This document shows positions 59,626 to 64,000 of a stretch of 64,000 bases of DNA, one piece after another; the first letter of the stretch is position 1, and each line of letters opens with the position of its first letter. Position numbers and translations under genes: made by a program. Source of the DNA: Aquanectria penicillioides (lineage: Eukaryota > Ascomycota > Sordariomycetes > Hypocreales > Nectriaceae); NCBI GenBank assembly GCA_003415625.1, contig PYIU01000003.1:1612001-1676000 (forward strand), read 5' to 3'. The notes below the pieces were generated by a model. It had not been told where the DNA came from, made no database searches, and saw nothing but the letters and a program-made list of their open reading frames with translations.

Positions 59626-61628
59626 ATGGCACCCAATGGCTCAAAACGCAGAAAGCTGGCTCATGAGTCTTCGGATGATGAGTCGCACCAGCAGGCCTCC
59701 TCAAAGCACGCACAGAAATCCTTCTTCAAGAATGCATCAAATTGGGACCTTGAGCAGGACTATGAGTCGCGCCCACGAAAGGGCAAGAAGGCCCAGAAGG
59801 AGACCAACCGACTCCCCATTAAGACGGCTGATGGCCGATTGGAGCAAGCGGTAGCCGCAGAGGTTGAGGAAGATGATGCAGAATCTATTCAGAGCGACAC
59901 CGAGTGGCTGGAGGGCCGTGAGGATGAGATGGAGTCCGAGGTTGAAGATGAGGAGGTTGAAGCGGTGCCCGAGGTGCCTGAGCCTCAACAAATCCGGGAA
60001 GCGCAAGAAGAGCTTGCAAAGATTGCGATGCAGATGAACGAAAACCCAGAGGAGCATCCTGGCGCCTTCAAGGCCCTGGCTAAGATCGGACAGTCCAAGA
60101 TTCTCGCTATCCAGATGCTCGCGCTCATGACCCAGATGTCGATTTACAAGGACGTCATTCCCGGATACAGAATACGTCCCCAGGCCGAGGATGGGCCGAA
60201 GGAGAAGCTCTCAAAGGATGTGCGCACTTTGAGAGGGTACGAGCAGGCTTTGGTCGCTGGCTACCAGGCCTACATCAAGGAGCTCGCTCGGTGTGCGAAG
60301 ATCGAGATGAGAGTTCCCGGTGGTAAACAGAGCCTATCAACCATTGCCATCACTTGCGCTTGCACTCTTGTCGCCTCGGTCTCCCACTTCAACTTCCGCA
60401 GCGACCTGCTCAAGATTCTTGTCAACAAGCTCAGCAGGCGCAAGATCAACGCGGATGGCACCAAGTGCCTTGAGGCTCTCCAAACACTGTTCAAGGATGA
60501 CGAAGAAGGTCGCCCCACCTTGGAGGCAGTTTCACTTCTTTCCAAGATGATGAAGGCTCGCGAGTTCCAAGTCGATGAAAGCGTCATCAACCTGTTCCTC
60601 AGCCTGCGCCTCCTCTCCGAGTTCTCCGGCAAGGCCTCCCAGGACCATGTCGAAGGAGTAGTCCAGACCAAGAAAAAGAAGGAGTTCCGCACCAAGCGAG
60701 AGCGCAAGGCCAGGAAAGAGCAAAAGTCCCTCGAGAAGGATATGTTGCAAGCCGACGCCCTCGTCACCCATGAGGAACGTGACCGTATGCAGTCGGAGAC
60801 TCTCAAACTAGTCTTTGCCACCTACTTCCGCATTCTCAAGCAGCGATTACCTCACTTGATGGGCGCCGTGCTCGAGGGATTGGCCAAGTATGCTCATCTC
60901 ATCAACCAGGACTTCTTTGGCGATCTCCTTGAAGCCCTAAAGGATCTTATCCGCCACAGCGAAGAGGACGCTGAAGCAGGCCCGGATGCTGATGGTGTGG
61001 GTGACGAAGAAGAAGATGATGATGATATTCCCTCACGCAACCTCACCAGAGAGGCCCTTCTCTGCACCGTCACGGCCTTTGCTCTTCTGGCTGGCCAAGA
61101 CGCCCACAACTCCCGCAATGACCTTCATCTCGACCTCTCATTCTTTACCACGCACCTCTTCAAGTCCCTTCTCTCTCTCTCGACAAACCCCGATCTTGAA
61201 CTCACTCGCCCTTCCAACGCCACTTCTACAGCCGCTTCTAGGGTCAATGTTCAAACAACAACTGTCCTACTTCTGCGTTCCCTGACCAGCATCCTCATCC
61301 CCCTTGGAACGTCCGCTCCGTGCCCCCATTGCGCCTTGCCGCCTTTGTCAAGCAACTCATGACAGGCGCCTTGCAGTTGCCTGAGAAGTCCACCCAGGCT
61401 GTCCTCGTCCTCCTAGGTGACGTTGCCCACACCCACAGCAAGAAAGTCAGCAGCCTATGGAACACGGAAGAACGCAAGGGTGACGGACGATACAATCCTA
61501 CGAGTGACAGTGTTGAAGGAAGCAATCCGTTCACGGCAACAGTATGGGAAGGCGAGTTGTTGAGGAAGCACTACTCACCCAAGGTTCGGGAGGGCGTGAA
61601 GTTGTTGGAGAAGGGCATGTGCGGATAG
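59626..61628 (+). CDS. NOC3: Nucleolar complex protein Noc3, frame broken near the 3' end
   Basis: The start is the ATG at 59626 (MAPNGSKRRKLAHES); an in-frame TTG upstream is not used. Single exon. Acidic/basic N-terminus, then the NOC3 domain (about residues 126-185; EELAKIAMQMNENPEEHPG, MTQMSIYKDVIPGYRIRP), a Lys-rich helix (about 345-375) and the CBF/Mak21-type helical region (about 390 onward; FATYFRILKQRLPHLMG). Read literally, it stops at 61362 in unrelated residues. One missing base in the C5 run at 61299-61303 restores PPWNVRSVPPLRLAAF and carries on to TAG at 61628, for 667 aa, the usual Noc3 size. Noc3 escorts pre-60S particles with Noc2 and is essential in yeast, where it also has a role in replication initiation. 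A real truncation is therefore unlikely. Confidence 0.92.
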
Positions 61629-61878
61629 ATATATAGACAAGATAGATGCCAAAGGAAAGGTTAATTTTAGCTGATGATTCCAAAGATTCTTATTTCTTGA
61701 TTTATTTTCATTCCTTTGGGAAAGTGCATCACTTTGCGTATATGAGCGTTCTTCCATTAGAAGACATGTCACAACTGGACTTGATCGGCATCCGGTTCCA
61801 CTGTTGAATCAGAAACTCACGTAACCCTTGTTCATCAAGTGCACATAGACATTGATTTTTTCAATAACTAAGCGGGCA
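61629..61878. other. Convergent 3' region of NOC3 and the unknown gene
   Basis: About 250 bp between stop codons of convergent genes. It is A/T-rich compared with the genes to its left. TATATAGACAAGATAGATG follows the NOC3 stop closely; no canonical AATAAA is evident. Confidence 0.4.
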
Positions 61879-63557
61879 TCAACCTTGTCTCAATGCATTC
61901 CGGATCGCAACATCCTCCATATTGCTCAATTGATCATCACCATCCCATCGTCCTATTGGTACATTGACCTCCCGTTGCTCGGCAGTCTCATAGATTAGAT
62001 TCTTGATGAATTCAAAGCTTGGTGTGGAGGGCTTGAGCTTGAGACCCGCTAGCCAGTTCACGTCCTAGCCCACATCGATCCCTTGAGACCGGTAGTTGGC
62101 TTTTTGGATGGCCCTGCTGCTTTCTTGAGAGCTGAGGGGATCGCCACAGACAAATTTGCCATATTTGAATTGCCCTGCGTCCCTATGTCACCCATGTGAG
62201 AGGAAACAGCGTTGTCCGGTACCGCAACGGGTGTTTGAAGCCAAATCTGGCCTGTGGTTGGACCTGGGATAAGAAATCCGTCAGTTAAATGAACCGGAGT
62301 AACAGAAACAAGGTGTCCACTGGGCGGGCTAGTTGGAACAAAATAATCAACATATTGTGTTGGGAGTGGTTGGGTTTTATATAATCTAGTCGGAGTCCAT
62401 TCTGGTGAGTTTGCACACAAATTTGAATGCTCAGTTAGGCTCGGCGAGCCCTTTTCGATAGAGGCGCTCAAAGTCCCTGGAGAAATTCCTCCGGGAATGA
62501 ATCCAGGAGCTTGTGGCCTGAGAATGTGGTCTTTCCATTGTTCTTCATGATCTGTCTTACCTCTAGAGTTAGGTGCCTCAGAAGAAGTCATTGGCTGCCC
62601 ACTCCAAGGTACCGCAGAATTGATTCCTTGATCAACTTCTCTCGGGTGACTAGCAGCCTGATTCATTTCGGTTTTTGTGACCCCGTCATTTGCACGGCTT
62701 GAAATCTCGGGTTTCCTATGAGAGGGCGTAGTTGGAACATCCTCGGGGCACTGGTCGATCAGGGAGAAGAAGGTGTCAAGTATATTGCTTTGTGGTTTGG
62801 TTTGTTTGGTGATACCGGGCTGGGTTTCTTGAGGCCTAGGCAAACTCGACGCTATACTCTCTTCAAAAGACTGGCGTGTTCTCTGAGATGCCTCGGGAAC
62901 TTCACCCGAACCCTTGGTTGTTGTAGTGACGTTTGGTCGAGCTGCATCAATTCCCATAGAAAAGGGGATATCGTTGGCAACTTCCACTTTGCTCCTATGA
63001 AACTCGATAAGGCTCTTTTCACTGTCACTTTTGGGGTTTTGGGTCCTAGGATCGTTTCCAAGTGACTCTACCTTGGCTCGAGGTTCCTGTGAAGTAGCTT
63101 CCGGGTGTTAACAAGCACTAGGGGAGTGCCAGACAATAACCCTTCACTCACAAACTTCTGTTTTCGTGTTTTGGTCTTGACGAAGAAGAAAATCCAAAAC
63201 CTTGGTTCCCATAATAGGACCAGAACCAATCAGAGAAGGATCAGAGACTAAGATGTGATTATTGTATTTGCGCTGACTAGGTGGCTGCACATGCGAAAAT
63301 GGAACTTGATGTCGGTGCTGGTGCGACGTTCCAGAAGGCTGGTAACGACCTAGTGGTTGGTAAGTTCCACTTCATCAAAACCATTGAGGTTGAAATCTCT
63401 CACGTTCTTGCATAGCTGAACTTCCATTTTTCTTAGATCTTTTGCCTTGACAATCGCTTTCCGCGGGGCCTCTTTTGAAGCTTTGGGCCAATTCCATGGC
63501 GGCTTTCAGTTTATCAGAGTCATTGTAGCCCGATCCGCCATTTGCTGGTGTTCCCAT
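61879..63557 (-). CDS. Unrecognised protein, disordered, composition unlike its neighbours
   Basis: Exons 63404-63557, 63156-63349 and a third from 63086 downward. Introns are 54 and 69 bp. The 54-bp intron (GTGAGA...CACTAG) removes two in-frame TGA codons and restores RRYQPSGTSHQHRH. Read literally, exon 3 ends at TGA 62058, giving 458 aa. If one G is missing near 62066-62070 (AGGAC read as AGGGAC), the frame continues as DVNWLAGLKLKP to a stop at 61879. The protein is Ser/Pro/Thr/Gln-rich with few hydrophobic stretches; no domain is recognised. A short conserved-looking end, GLKGSMWA, precedes the break. Codons are visibly more A/T-rich than in the adjacent NOC3. The start ATG at 63557 is uncertain, since an in-frame extension to an acceptor at about 63572 is possible. 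Function unknown. Confidence 0.55.
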
Positions 63558-64000
63558 TGCTACTTGTCTTTGCTAACAGGTATGCGATAGAAGCAGACCA
63601 AAAGTTTTCTTAGATAAGTACCTTGGTTAGTCCAATGCTTTGGCTCTTGATGCGATCAGGCCAGTGCTGGAAACGCACCAAGATATCCAGTCTTTGTTTG
63701 CACTCCCGAAGTCAACCTGGCTGACTGATGGGTTTCCTTTAGAACGAGACGACACAAAATCAGGGTATTCTTTCAGGAGATTCCAATTCGGTATGTTTTT
63801 GCCCTGCTCCTATGAGTTTGGCGGTTAGGGATCGAGGGCTTGAACCGTGACTTGGCAACGACGAACCGGTTTGTGGACTGGGAAGCAGGAATAGGTTCAG
63901 TTTGTTGACTTCAAGTATCAAAATTCTTGAGACTGCAGATAGGCACCGAAGTAGATAGGTTGAATTGAATACCTGCTAGGGTCAGAAATTTTGCCTACGT
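63558..64000 (-). other. Possible 5' exons of the unknown gene or the end of another gene
   Basis: On the - strand an open stretch from about 63793 to 63650 reads LLKEYPDFVSSRSKG and DFGSANKDWISW, which looks coded. A possible 57-bp intron (GTGCGT...CCAAG) would extend it to YLSKKTFGLLLSHTC and a stop about 15 bp before the ATG at 63557. Two - strand genes this close would be odd in a fungus, so these may instead be 5' exons of the same gene with an intron I could not settle. The window edge cuts the rest. Confidence 0.3.

Noticed and set aside
63404..63557. Tandem TGA TGA near 63,380 taken as a pseudogene sign
   Set aside because: Both stops fall inside a 54-bp GT...AG intron whose removal keeps the frame, so no inactivation is needed.
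1..64000. RIP-mutated repeats, transposons, CRISPR arrays or a biosynthetic cluster
   Set aside because: No A/T-rich CpA-depleted blocks, transposase or reverse-transcriptase motifs, spaced repeats, or PKS/NRPS-type enzymes were seen.

Overview
This is a window of a filamentous ascomycete genome. The evidence is nuclear protein genes with short introns (about 50-240 bp, GT...AG, CTRAY-type branch sites), Zn2Cys6 regulators, CT-rich promoters and typical Pezizomycotina proteins. The gene set and protein style suggest Sordariomycetes, perhaps Hypocreales; this placement is inferred from remembered families, not from a search. Genes were built by joining open frames at splice sites and checking that exon phases close.

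Layout. 1-1,569 (-): 5' part of a Zn2Cys6 regulator that runs off the left edge. 1,984-3,530 (-): PBN1/PIG-X. 4,593-7,758 (+): an unusual caspase-like / homeodomain-like / rhodanese-like protein. 7,759-23,163: a 15.4 kb stretch with no credible gene, rich in simple repeats. 23,164-24,659 (+): a TALE homeobox gene whose frame is broken twice. 24,660-30,106: a second gene-free stretch. 30,107-32,928 (+): a second Zn2Cys6 regulator, also broken twice by single bases. 34,092-35,210 (+): prolyl 4-hydroxylase-like dioxygenase. 35,519-36,408 (-): PEBP. 37,303-38,798 (-): secreted, probably GPI-anchored aspartic protease. 41,690-42,585 (+): V-ATPase proteolipid c'. 42,772-45,819 (-): VPS18. 46,715-48,182 (-): LaeA-type methyltransferase. 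48,183-54,063: a third gene-poor stretch. 54,064-55,527 (-): RmlB-type sugar nucleotide dehydratase. 58,081-59,316 (-) and 59,626-61,628 (+): RPF1 and NOC3, two ribosome-biogenesis genes sharing a divergent promoter. 61,879-63,557 (-): an unrecognised gene of different base composition.

Functional links are few, as expected for a fungal chromosome. RPF1 and NOC3 both act in 60S subunit assembly. VMA11 and VPS18 are convergent and both serve the vacuole. PBN1 makes GPI anchors, and the aspartic protease carries a GPI-type tail. Nothing looks like a biosynthetic cluster, virus, plasmid or CRISPR array.

Two results deserve most attention. First, the 4,593-7,758 protein combines a caspase-type His/Cys dyad, a homeodomain with canonical spacing but His in place of Asn51, and a rhodanese-like domain with no catalytic Cys. 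Second, five (perhaps six) single-base losses in C or G runs break three (perhaps four) otherwise conserved genes. They look like systematic under-calling of homopolymers rather than biology, and uncorrected they would give truncated gene models.
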